Below, in pieces: positions 44,986-58,300 of a stretch of 64,000 bases of DNA (position 1 is its first letter; each line of letters begins with the position of its first letter). The translations under genes and the position numbers were made by a program. The DNA comes from Nematostella vectensis (Eukaryota > Cnidaria > Anthozoa > Actiniaria > Edwardsiidae): NCBI RefSeq assembly GCF_932526225.1, contig NC_064042.1, forward strand, positions 4,323,001-4,387,000. Direction: 5' to 3'. The notes below the pieces were generated by a model. That model worked only from the letters and a program-made list of their open reading frames with translations, was not told where the DNA came from and did no database searches.

Positions 44986-46044
44986 TGTGTCCCTCCATTT
45001 GCCCATGATACTGAAGGACTCTAAATTACTAATACATCTTTGAAATTTAGCTACTGGGAAGACCATGTCTTACAGATGGAGAAATAAAAAATACATTCTC
45101 TTCTTCTGTCTTATAAAACCCCTGGATTTCCGAGAAGAATGAATATGGATCACAATGAATAATCTCTGCATTTCAAAGAAAAATCGCATCTATGCTATGG
45201 TTTATGCCGTCGTGTACATTCAAGGGACCAACAATTTCATCCCACAGACGGCTCAATGTCTCGTTCTTGAAGGAATAATAGCTCTCATCTGGGCTTGACA
45301 TAGCAGTATTATTATTAAATAATGCCTACTTCTAAAACGGAAGGACGATTATTATAATTGCCTGAAGAGAAAATATGCCATTTCCTGCACTCATCGGCAC
45401 TCATCAAAGTATAAATTCATAAAAGTATTCGCCGTCAAGTTGCTACATGGCCTCGTAGTCCAAGTATACATAAATTTCAGTCGTAGCCGGGTTGCCGCGT
45501 GGTTATCAAATAAGTAAGCAAAGAAATGTGACGATAAAGAGAATTCTGGTTAAGAACGGTAGCATATAGTTGATAAAGCTATCAACTATGTGCGTCTGAG
45601 CACCTTATTTGCTTTCAAGGATCGAAGATGTTATCCAAGATGCACGGCGGGTTACGACGCATTGATTCGCACGATTCAATGTTATTTGACATGGGTTTAT
45701 ATCTTATTACAAAAAGGATCGCCACTAGTAATGGTGCGCAAAGTATGCTAAAGGCTCGTGTTTCTCCTATGTTCTGTACATTTTAAAGTCATTGACACGA
45801 CGTGTGAACCGAGCCTTCACTATCAAGCAATGATAGTGGTATTGACATGAGTAAACATAGTTTGGACTAACTTTATCGCTCTACGTTCAGTTTGACTCCA
45901 TAGCGTATAACGGTATCCATACGCGTAAGCATAGAGTAGACTAAGCTTAATCGCTCTACGCTTCGTCGCTGTACTCTCAGTTTCACTCCATAGTACTGGT
46001 TTCGATAAGCGTCAACAAACGACGTACCTTTGTTGCTCTACACT

Positions 46045-46347
46045 TCACGCCATAGTACTGGTATCAAGTTTTGCGTAGTGCGACTCGAGGCTTCCAATGT
46101 CAAGTTGCTCATACTGCTGTATGTTCTCATACAAAGCTTCTCCTGGTCCTGTCTGGCCCTGGGGCCTGCTCAAAGATGCGTATCTATCATTTGATTGGTC
46201 GGCATCCTGCGAGGCGTATAAGACACACCTTGCACTGCGTGAGCCGACCTCGTCGTATACTGGTTCTTCTGTGTTTCCTTCATGGCTTGCGTAGCTGGCG
46301 TTTATAACTCCCCCCAAAGTGTGCAAGGCGAGCGGTTGATTCCTCTC
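46045..46347 (-). CDS. Gene D: last tail exon with ITAM-like pair
   Basis: 303-bp phase-0 exon, 100 residues to the stop at 46045-46047. Tyrosine motifs: PVYDEV, RYASL, LYENI, QYEQL and SHYAKL. YEQL and YAKL are eight residues apart, which fits the ITAM rule YxxL/I-x(6-8)-YxxL/I; SHYAKL alone also fits an ITIM. LYENI is a YxN-type site. Confidence 0.88.
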   Translation of the reverse strand, partial: ERNQPLALHTLGGVINASYASHEGNTEEPVYDEVGSRSARCVLYASQDADQSNDRYASLSRPQGQTGPGEALYENIQQYEQLDIGSLESHYAKLDTSTMA

Positions 46348-49300
46348 CTGTGTAGAACAGTAAAACAATATACAGCAGTCTTGTATAGAAGAATGCCGGT
46401 AACCTTCGCCTTTGTAATTGTTTATGATTGAAAATACACCATCCACGACTGAAGTCTGATTGATACTTAATCAATGATATTTGATAGTTTGAGTTTAAGA
46501 TAAGTTTCTCAGTTACTTGCTTGAATAAGCCGATGGAAATGGATCCTTTGTGTGACTCAGCTTTGAGTGGGAGCATAAAATTTTTGGCGTGATAGGCCTT
46601 TTTAACACAACTATCCTGGAGCTACCCTGGGTTTAATAGTTTCTCAAACCGCACTTTTTGGCTTTGGAGAATGTTACGATTTGATGCGTTTCACGATTAT
46701 ATTCCGCAACAATTCGAGTCGAATTAGTTGAATTGTTTTCCGACGTTTTCCAATCATGAAAGACTTTGAAAGAAACTATAAGCAAATGGCTTGTTCATGT
46801 TACTTAAACCCATAAATCCGCGATGTTAAATAATGTAACGCTAACTAAAACCCCGAAAATTACTTCAAACGAGGGGTTACTTGAAAGTGGTCCCATCTTT
46901 ATTAGCGAGCGTTTATGGACTCCCTGATGTACCCTGGAAGCCTATTTGCTGTTGTTATACCATTTGATGATTGATAGTCGCAAATTAAATGATCAAACAT
47001 TCGACTCTGAGTGAGCGCCAGCTTTCTCTCCGTCGAACCACTGCTGGCTTTTGTCTTTATCCATCGACACTAATGCTAAACCTAGATGAATGGGTGCGTA
47101 TACCTGTTCCTGTTTGTCTTTATCCATCGACACTAATGCTAAACCTAGATGAATGGGTGCGTATACCTGTTCCTGTTTGTCTTTATCCATCGACACTAAT
47201 GCTAAACCTAGATGAATGGGTGCGTATACCTGTTCCTGTTTGTCTTTATCCATCGACACTAATGCTAAACCTAGATGAATGGGTGCGTATACCTGTTCCT
47301 GTTTGTCTTTATCCATCGACACTAATGCTACACCTAGATGAATGGGTGCGTATACCTGTTCCTGTTTGTCTTTATCCATTGACACTAATGCTAAACCTAG
47401 ATGAATCGGTGCGTATACCTGTTCCTGTTTGTCTTTATCCATCGACACTAATGATAAACCTAGATGAATGGGTGCGTATACCTGTTCCTGTTTGTCTTGA
47501 TCCATCGACACTAATGCTAAACCTAGATGAATAGGTGCGTATACCTGTTCCTGTTTGTCTTTATCCATTGACACTAATGCTAAACCTAGATGAATGGGTG
47601 TGTATACCTGTTCCTGTTTGTCTTTATCCATCGACACTAATGCTAAACCTAGATGAATGGGTGCGTATACCTGTTATTGTTTGTCTTTATCTATTGACTC
47701 TAATGCTAAACCTAGATGAATGGGTGCGTATACCTGTTCCTGTTTGTCTTTATCCATTGACACTAATGCTAAACCTAGATGAATCGGTGCGTATACCTGT
47801 TCCTGTTTGTCTTTATCCATCGACACTAATGATAAACCTAGATGAATGGGTGTGTATACCTGTTCCTGTTTGTCTTTATCCATCGACACTAATGCTAAAC
47901 CTAGATGAATGGGTGCGTATACCTGTTATTGTTTGTCTTTATCCATCGACACTAATGCTACACCTAGATGAATGGGTGCGTATACCTGTTCCTGTTTGTC
48001 TTTATCCATTGACACTAAAACCTAGATGAATCGGTGCGTATACCTGTTCCTGTTTGTCTTTATCCATCGACACTAATGCTAAACCTAGATGAATGGGTGC
48101 GTATACCTGTCCCTGTTTGTCTTTATCCATTGACACTAATGCTAAACCTAGATGAATGGGTGCGTATACCTGTTCTTGTGTCGTCGGGTCAGCGTCCGCG
48201 TTTGCTTGGTCATCCCTATCGAGACAAATGAACGCGGTATTGAGTCGCTATAACAAGGCTGTGCCTACAGCTACCTTCTTTGCTGCCAGCCTCTATTCCC
48301 CATTCTTACATTGCGCGGGAGATTGGGTCGAGGTGATGCATGCTGGGACGATTTTGGGGGACGCAGTTGGAATGGCATCGTAAACATGTTGATTTGATAC
48401 TGAATAAAAGCAAGACAATGTAGGTTTTGGCAATTCTGCTCCCGGAATATATCAGCCAGATACATAACATCAACATTGGCAACGTTCGACGCCATGTTGA
48501 ATAGCGTCCCCTAAAGTCGTCCCAGCATGATGTTCGCTTATCAACTCGACCCAATCCTCCGCACAACTGAATGTGGCTCTTTTCCGTAAACCACACGAAT
48601 GAAGCGGCCTCCTTTCTAGGTCCTGAGAGAAGTCTCTTCACGACGGTGCCATTGGGTTTACCTTTTTTGAGCTTTTGTCATCTCTGAAAAAAAAAATGAA
48701 TTTTAAAAATGGCATTATAAAGATCTATCCCTCCTTTACCCACAATGGAGAAATTTTATTAAGGGCTCTCCCCTCCACTAGTCCGTAAGGGATTTTTCAC
48801 CCCCAAGAAATCAACACTTAGAGTCCTTCTCCCCCCCCCCCCCCCCCCCCCTATGAAGATGCCTTTTGTTAACCTGGCTATTCATACATGCCATTGTAGC
48901 ATCGTCCGAAATCTTTAGAGTAGTAACCAGGCAAACGAGCCCTAACACCGATAAGATATTGTGTAACCTTTGTATATACATGGAAGGCAAGTATAAGACT
49001 TTCCCTGAGCAATTTATAATATCTTATGATTACCCATCTGTTTTGGCGTTTCTAAAAGGGAAAATACATGCTAGCTTTGCAAATATGGTAAGTACGATTG
49101 CCCATATAGGTAATTTTAAAAGCTGACCCCTGAACTTATTATTTGTTAGATTATCACGTGCCCAAAAATACCTTTGCGCCTTGTCCAGCACGTGATAGCG
49201 ATAAGAAGAAGTATGACAACGAAGAGCACTGGTACCGAGACCAGGAACAGGTTCTGGAAAGTATCACTTTGCTTTGTCTCATCACCAACCAGACTTTTCA

Positions 49301-52300
49301 CTGGACCAGACATGTTCGTGGTGGGACTGCTGCAATCTAGGAATAAGTATGCGAATTTTATCTTTAGCTTTTTGCGTGCGTTTTAGCAGATCCTTTCCTA
49401 CCAGGGAAGCAGCCAGTGAATTTCAGGGGGAGAGGGGTGGGGTAATAAGGATGTCTAGATCTATGCAAACACACAAGAAAGTTGATTCGGAATGACTTGT
49501 ATCCTCAAAAACAAACACAAAGGAAAACAAAGGATTAGAATTAGTAAACATACCTTTCACCGTTACGACAGTTGTAGCAGTCTCTCCATCACCAACGACG
49601 TTGTAAGGTACGCACTTGTACACCACGTGACCTAGTGACGTCAGTCGCACAGTGTGGGTGGGGAAAGGGCTGGTGACTAGCAAGGAATCGTTCCTGTAGA
49701 TACGGTATCCCTGTGGTGCAGGCTTGGCCACTGAGTTGCATGCCAACACAGCGCTGTCGTAGAGGCAGGCGGTCACGGTTAACTTCAGGGATATGTGCTC
49801 TGGTTTGTCTAGATTGATGTAAAAAGCAACTGGAATCAGCATCAAGAGTGTACCCTTTGTTCTCCTTGTTTGCCCCGCAAAGAGTTGTCAAACCCTTTTC
49901 AGTTGACACTGAACAAGTCGTGTTGCACTAGTCACTTTTAAGAGATGCCCTGCATTTATTTGGACTGGGCTTGAGCCTATTTTCTGGATGCTATAACCTT
50001 GAGACTGGATATATGATGGCGACGTCACCCACTGTTATCTACCCTTGCATATGATAAATACTAGTACTCGACAACAGATTAAATAAACTTCAAACAACAC
50101 AAAGTATTTGGGGGACAATGCCTATACGTATCTCTGTTTGGCTGGATTCTCCTGATATTAGTAAAAACTCACAATGGACTATCAGCTGGGCAGGTGGCGA
50201 AAATCCACTACCGACGATGTTGGTCGCTTCACATGTATAGTTGCCCTGATCGGCTCGTCCCACAGGCGCAAATACCAAGTAACGTCCACCACGTTCTGCG
50301 CGCACTCTTGGGTGTGTCGCTAGATTGATTTCGGCGCCATCTTTTAGCCAGGTGTACGAGCTGACTGAGGGCTGACTACCTTCCACTGTACATCTTAGCG
50401 TTAAGCCTTCCCCCTCATTAGCACTTGCTTGTGCAGTAACCATAACTGTAGGGCGATCTGTTAAAAAAGATAACGGAATCATATTGATCATCCTTGGCGT
50501 TTGGTGTTTTGGATGCCCCTGACAAAAAAGAAAGTTAATACTTTAGTTTTGGGCTAGTATATGAATTGCCTTTCGTTTGTTTTACAAGTTTCAGATGCTT
50601 TGCCAGGAATTTTCAGTAGGGTTAACGCAGCCAGGAATTTAAAGAAGATGTAAAATCAAATGGTGGATACCACCGTCAGGGCCGGCCCCTCCCACCATAT
50701 ATTATATATGTTGGTGCCCACTTTCGGGTGGGGCTTTAGTTTTTTAGCGAATTATTGCTTCGCCCTAGTGATTAATAAATTACAAAACCCCAATTGATGT
50801 GTTCGCCCCTGCGCGTACTTATTTCGCGCCTAGGTGTAAAGTACTTAAGACTCACAATTGATAATCAGTGCAGCAGTTGATGACCCGCCGCCGATGGCGT
50901 TGTGAGCAATGCAAGTGTAATTCCCTTGATCACTCCGTTGCACGCCAATGAATGCTAAGAGTTTCCCATTTCTTTCCTGAGTCACTTGAGAACCGGCAGA
51001 CGTGTTGAAAACGGAACCGTCCTTTAGCCAGTTGTAACGATCAATTTCCGGCTGACTTACTGTCCGACACACGAGCGTCACATTGGAGCCCTCTGTAACT
51101 GTAAGTGGCGTGACCGTGACGGAAGGCTCGACTGAAAATATCAATAAAAGCATAAGAACATTATGGGCTGCTATAGGGTATTCATTTTAAAGGAATGTGA
51201 AGTTTTTACTTACAGTTCACGATCAACTTTGCAGAGGAGGCTCTTCCTATTCCCGCGCTGTTTAGTGCAACGCAGGAATACATTCCCTGGTCCCTCCTAG
51301 CCACAGGCGAGAACACTAAGTCCCGTCCACCATTCGCTGTGCTAACACTTGGGCGTGTCGCAGGGTCAAAAGATTGGCTTTCTTTAATCCACGTAAAAGA
51401 AGTGGCTGGAGGTCTACCGCTGACCAGCACGCTACACTTCAAGGTTGCATTATCTCCTTCTTTTGCTACCAGTGGAGAAACGCTGGTAACAGAGGGGTCT
51501 AGAAAAATAAATACATTATAGCGGAGCTCCCACGCGGAGCGAAGCGCCGTGTGAGCGGAGCCCCATACCTAAGAAAAAGTGGTATATAAAACAAATATGA
51601 TAACAAATATTGGTAACCCATCGACTCGAGTTTTCGTGACACGATGTCCGTCCATCCGTCCGTCCGTCCCTTAAAAGTATCGTATGACAATCAAACTTGG
51701 CGGGTGTCATGTATGTGTCGAGGGAAGTGCAAAACTGTGGTCAAGTGATTGGTGACGTCATCAATGACGTCACTAGAAGCAAAAATATGATGACGTCAAC
51801 AAAATAAAAATATACATTTAAATTTCATTAAAGAAACATTGCATGACAACAAAACTCGGTACGTGTGATGTATGTTTCAAGTGGGGTGCAATGAGATGGT
51901 CATGTGACGTCATCGATGACGTCAATAAAGTAAAACTACCCTGACGCCGAAACATCGTATGACAACTAACCTTGTTATGTGTCATGTAGTATATGTCAAG
52001 GATGGGGGAAAGGAGTTATAACAAGTCGTGTGATCTGTGAAATCGTTGACGTCGTCAAAAACAGAAATATTTAAATATTTCTTTAATTATTGAGCGAAAA
52101 TAAGGAAAGGTTTGGTCGTTTCGAGCTCCCCTTCAGGCAATGCCTAAATCTATATATTACCGTTTCAATGGGTAGGTCTGTCGTCGACAACAACCACTGA
52201 CTAAGTATGTTTTGAAAAGTAAGCAAGAGCCAAAACTTACAGTGAATGGTCATCCGAGAAGCTTGCGAAATCCCATTACCGACACTGTTGCTCGCTTCAC

Positions 52301-55300
52301 ACGTGTAGCTGCCCTGGTCAGTTCTGTATACAGGCGCAAACAAGAGATCTCTTCCTCCGTGAGTCACGCTCACATTAGGGTGTGTAGCTGGGTTGAACGT
52401 CAAGCCATCTTTACGCCATGTGTATGAGAGAACTGGGGGCTGACTTCTTATCACGGAACACCTTAGCGTTGCTAGCCCCCCTTCGCTTGCAACGATTGAT
52501 TGAAGAGAGACTTCAGGGGGATCTAAAAGATAGGTGCTTATTAAGGAGAATTGAGCGGAGCCCCATACCTAAGAAAAAGTGGTATATAAAACAAATATGA
52601 TAACAAATATTGGTAACCCATCGACTCGAGTTTTCGTGACACGATGTCCGTCCATCCGTCCGTCCGTCTCTTAAAACTATCGTATGACAATCAAACTTGG
52701 CGGGTGTCATGTATGTGTCGAGGGAAGTGCAAAACTGTGGTCAAGTGATTGGTGACGTCATCGATGACGTCACTAGAAGCAAAAAATATGATGACGTCAA
52801 CAAAATAAAAATATACATTTAAATGTCATTAAAGAAACATTGTATGACAACAAAACTCGGTACGTGTGATGTATGTTTCAAGTGGGGTGCAATGAGATGG
52901 TCATTTGACGTCATCGATGATGTCAATAAAGTAAAACTACCCTGACGCCGAAACATCGTATGACAACTAACCTTGTTATGTGTCATGTAGTATATGTCAA
53001 GGATGGGGGGAAGGGGCTATAACAAGTCGTGTGATCTGTGAAATCGTTGACGTCGTCAAAAACAGAAATATTTAAATATTTCTTTAATTATTGAGCGAAA
53101 ATAAGGAAAGGTTTGGTCGTTTCGAGCTCCCCTTCAGGCAATGCCTAAATCTATATATTACCGTTTCAAGGGTAGGTCTGTCGTCGACAACAACCACTGA
53201 CTAAGTATGTTTTGAAAAGTAAGCAAGAGCCAAAACTTACAGTGAATGGTCATCCGAGAAGCTTGCGAAATCCCATTACCGACACTGTTGCTCGCTTCAC
53301 ACGTGTAGCTGCCCTGGTCAGTTCGGTATACAGGCGCAAACAAGAGATCTCTTCCTCCGTGAGTCACGCTCACATTAGGGTGTGTAGCTGGGTTGAACGT
53401 CAAGCCATCTTTACGCCATGTGTATGAGAGAACTGGGGGCTGACTTCTTATCACGGAACACCTCAGCGTTGCTAGCCCCCCTTCGCTTGCAACGATTGAT
53501 TGAAGAGAGACTTCAGGGGGATCTAAAAGATAGGTGCTTATTAAGGAGAATTGAGCGGAGCCCCATACCTAAGAAAAAGTGGTATATAAAACAAATATGA
53601 TAACAAATATTGGTAACCCATCGACTCGAGTTTTCGTGACACGATGTCCGTCCATCCGTCCGTCCGTCTCTTAAAAGTACCGTATGACAATCAAACTTGG
53701 CGGGTGTCATGTATGTGTCGAGGGAAGTGCAAAACTGTGGTCAAGTGATTGGTGACGTCATCGATGACGTCACTAGAAGCAAAAATATGATGACGTCAAC
53801 AAAATAAAAATATACATTTAAATGTCATTAAGAAATATTGTATGACAACAAAACTCGGTACGTGTGATGTATGTTTCAAGTGGGGTGCAATGAGATGGTC
53901 ATTTGACGTCATCGATGATGTCAATAAAGTAAAACTACCCTGACGCCGAAACATCGTATGACAACTAACCTTGTTATGTGTCATGTAGTATATGTCAAGG
54001 ATGGGGGGAAGGGGCTATAACAAGTCGTGTGATCTGTGAAATCGTCGACGTCGTCAAAAACAGAAATATTTAAATATTTCTTTAATTATTGAGCGAAAAT
54101 AAGGAAAGGTTTGGTCGTTTCGAGCTCCCCTTCAGGCAATGCCTAAATCTATATATTACCGTTTCAATGGGTAGGTCTGTCGTCGACAACAACCACTGAC
54201 TAAGTATGTTTTGAAAAGTAAGCAAGAGCCAAAACTTACAGTGAATGGTCATCCGAGAAGCTTGCGAAGTCCCATTACCGACACTGTTGCTCGCTTCACA
54301 CGTGTAGCTGCCCTGGTCAGTTCGGTATACAGGCGCAAACAAGAGATCTCTTCCTCCGTGAGTCACGCTCACATTAGGGTGTGTAGCTGGGTTGAACGTC
54401 ACGCCATCTTTACGCCATGTGTATGAGAGAACTGGGGGCTGACTTCTTATCACGGAACACCTCAGCGTTGCTAGCCCCCCTTCGCTTGCAACGATTGATT
54501 GAAGAGAGACTTCAGGGGGATCTAAAAGATAGGTGCTTATTAAGGAGAATTGATTATATATCTTTATTTTTTATGTTATTGTTGTCGTTGATGTTTTATT
54601 GTTATCGTTGTTTTCGTGTATGATCATCGGTAAACAAACTCGAGAACATCGTCATACACGATACACGTTGCTTGATAAAAACATTGCTTACAGTTTACAG
54701 TCATCTTGGCAGCGATAAATCTTCCTATTCCCACACTGTTTAGTGCAACGCAGGAATACATGCCCTGATCCGTCCTTCTCAGAGATGAGAACACCAAGTA
54801 TCGTCCGCCATTGGTTGTGCTGACACATGGGCGTGTCGCGGAGTCAAATAATAAGCCGTCTTTCATCCACGTGAACGAACTGGCTGGAGGTCGACCGCTG
54901 ACCACGGTACACCTCAAAGTTGCACTATTTCCTTGATTCGCCATTACAGGAAAGACCTTTGTATCCGGGGGGACTGGAAAAAGATTTGTAAAAAGCTCAG
55001 TTAATAATATTTAAAACCTTAGCGAACACTAGCGAATACAGATAGTTTATTTCACAACACAACCGACACTTTAGTTCGGTGGTAAAGAAGTTTAAGGGTG
55101 TTAGGAAAATAGGTTGTTATGTGATCTTGGTTGCTACGTTGACACGCGCTCTCGCAATTTAGGCGGGAAAAATCGCTTCCGGTTTGAAAATGGCGGGCGT
55201 GCGTTTGTTCACACCGGTCAAAAATGTTTCATTTTTTCCTCATTTTTTTATAAAATTTATCATACTAATATGCTAAGATGCTGCAAAAAAGAGAAAAGAT

Positions 55301-58300
55301 GTGCTAAGGCAGCACAAAGTCGCTGGTCTGAAGGCAGCGTGAGAGCGCCGTGCACCTCTGGCCGTGCACTAGGATTTCATCTAATGACGTCATCAATATG
55401 TAGCCCGATGAGTCACTAGTCCAATTGACCAATTTCAGCAATAAAACTCTTTTTCGGACAAATCTACGCTAATTTAAAATTTCCCTAGCAACCTAAGTTC
55501 CGAACACCCTTGAGACAGAACGCATTTCTACTTGCTGGCATCGAATGTTTTTCATTCTTGCTAAAACTCCCAAATACCTGTGGTATATTGGCTACTCACA
55601 GTTAATAGTAAGTGAAACACCTGGCGAGATCTTGGTAACGGCGTTTTGACTCGCGGTGCACGTGTAAAATCCTTGATCAGTTCTCTTTACAGGTGCGAAA
55701 ACCAGGTCCCGACCACCGTTTTGAAGGTGGATATTTGCCGGGAGAGAAAAAGGTGATCCATTTCGCGCCCAGGAATAAGAGAAAGCTCCCGACTGGCCTG
55801 TCACAGTGCAAGTGAACGTTGTGCTTGTACTCTCATTGAGCAATAGATCTACAATCAGAATGAGTTTGTGTCTCAAGAAACCTTTTGCTGTATTATCGGA
55901 GCTGCAGCTGGCCTAGAGATATTAGAGGAGACGGTCACGATACAGAGACATACAAAAACTATCAGGAGAAGGCACAGCCACGCCTCTACCGGTCCCTTCC
56001 TTATAATTATATGAAAATATTTGAGGGCACGTGTTCCAAGTGCTCCACCTCTTGCTACGGCCATGTTTAGTCAGCCCTTAAACGCCCCTTTGTAATAGAT
56101 CCAGTAAAGCTTGACCTGCAGAGGAGCTCCACCTTACACCGACTTTTTACTATTCCTGATATCTTTTTTACTGCTTATACGATTTGCCTCATGCACAGCC
56201 TTCTTGTATGTTCTCTTCTTCCAGAAACTTGCAAACCCTCATCCTGCTGACAGCGATCAAGGACTCACAACAATTAAATGTAAAAATGGATTTGTGGAGT
56301 TTTGGAGTTTGCCGCTCGAAATAAATGGCACAGAAATTATTTTAGATGATGATTATGGCTCAAGCCGATAGGAAAACCTGACGTAGCCCATCCAGGAAAA
56401 GTGAGAAAATGGAGCTATGTGATTGCTATATGTCCGTTGTACGTAGGAGGAGTTAAAATGTTATTCTGTCAATACAAAGAGCAACATCAAGAGAGTAATA
56501 GATAATGATGCCTGTTCCGAGACAGAACAGACATTTATTTTTAGATAAGCCCTTACATTGGCTAGCGCTAACGTCTCCTACAGCACGACTCTCACTTACG
56601 ATCAAGCCCGCAGGGCAAAACAGAGTTAAAAGCAGAGGCTGTTATTGCAATGTTTTTAAAAACATACCTTCCTTTTTAGAGTCAGACTATTTGAAATAGC
56701 CCTGCACAATTAAATTCAGTGCAATATATTTTTGTGTTTCATGTATCTATTGTTGTCACGTACATGAAAGCGTGGTGAGGAGATGCCATACCATATTGAC
56801 AAATGACCCCGGCGTCTTCGCCATGACTGCAGTCATGTGAGCCCCAACCGTTGAATGGACACTGAGATATATCGTTCTCTGAACCAGTGCACCGGACCCC
56901 GTCCATCCAGATCTGACCAGATCCCTGACCAAAATGGGCTGATCCTACGGCCCGTACTGCGACATATCCCAGCATTCCACAAACAACTTTGGCGTCATTC
57001 ATGTCCCATGAGTCATCGCATACTGTGCCCCAGGCTCCTTGATGAAGAATTTCCACGCGACCAGCTTGGGGCGATCCTCCTCCCATCAAACGCACTAAGA
57101 AAATTGAAATGTATGTTACAACAATGTTGTTCAAAGCATGCACAGATAAAAATTGTTGATGATGAAAATTCTGATTGCAAGTGATAATTAGAGGTAATGA
57201 TGATGTTAAAGAAGCTTTTGATGATGTTGATCGTGATTATGTTAGTGGTAATTATGATGAACGGTGATGACATGGTCCGTGTGCGCATTACAAATGATGG
57301 ATGTTTAGTCTGTTAAAAGCTTAATCTCTGACCATACCATATTGACAAATGACCCCTGCGTCTTCGTGATGACCACAGTTGTGTGCGCCCCATCCATTGA
57401 ATAGACACTGAAATATGTCCCTTTCTCTACCAGTGCATCGGACATCGTCCATCCAGATAGGATCTGATCCCTGACCGAAGTGAGCTGATCCTACGGCCTG
57501 TCCTGCGGTATATCCCAGCATTCCACACACCACTTTGGCGTCGTTCAGGTCCCAAAAGTCATCGCATACTGTGCCCCAGACTCCTTGATAAAATATTTCC
57601 ACGCGGCCTTCTAGCGATGATGAGCCCCCTACCAGACGCACTGAATGATCTTTGCATGGAAACGAAACAGTAAACAAAACAATATAACAACTAGAATGAT
57701 ACAAAAAGGCCTTGCCTTTCCGGCTTTCTATGCGGCAAAGGAAAAGCAACTTTGAGAAACGAAAAAGACTTTTCTCTCAATCATTATTTCTGCATATAGA
57801 TTCACCACCAAACAAAAATAGTTTGATCCTATAAGAGATCTCCCTTTCTCCTCCGTCTCCCTTTCTCCTCCGTCTCCCTTTCCCCTCCATTCTCAAATTA
57901 TCAAAATCCTTCCAGGGAGGTATGTTTTTTTTAACTACCAAAGGCAAAGGTTTTTTTGGATAAGATAGAAAGACCACGACATCAACTAAGAGCTAATACA
58001 AATGCCAAAGTGGAGCCATCTCAAAAAGTAGAGCCAACACAACACATAGTTTACCATCGGGAAATCCACCAAGCCGGAAGAAACAATAATATCTTAAAGG
58101 GTGATTTCCAAAACCCTTGATGAGAGGTATAGCTCTTTTCTACAATCGCACAAGAAAATAAAATTTGATGTATTTATCAAGAGGACTTTAAAGATATCTC
58201 GAGAGTTTCGCTAGACTACCAGTGAGTGCAGAGCTCCGAAAATATCGAAAAAGCAGTGCCGCAGATCAAACATCTCGAAGTTAAAAATAATTTGGAATAA

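Noticed and set aside
16910..46200. Similarity of YAPLHPG (gene B tail) to YAPIHLG (gene D array)
   Set aside because: Only seven residues, different exon positions; likely convergence on a YxxPhi motif.
46989..48231. Plus-strand open frames of [14 protein letters not shown] repeats
   Set aside because: Produced by the 63-bp array having no stop in several frames; the minus strand carries the splice sites and gene context.
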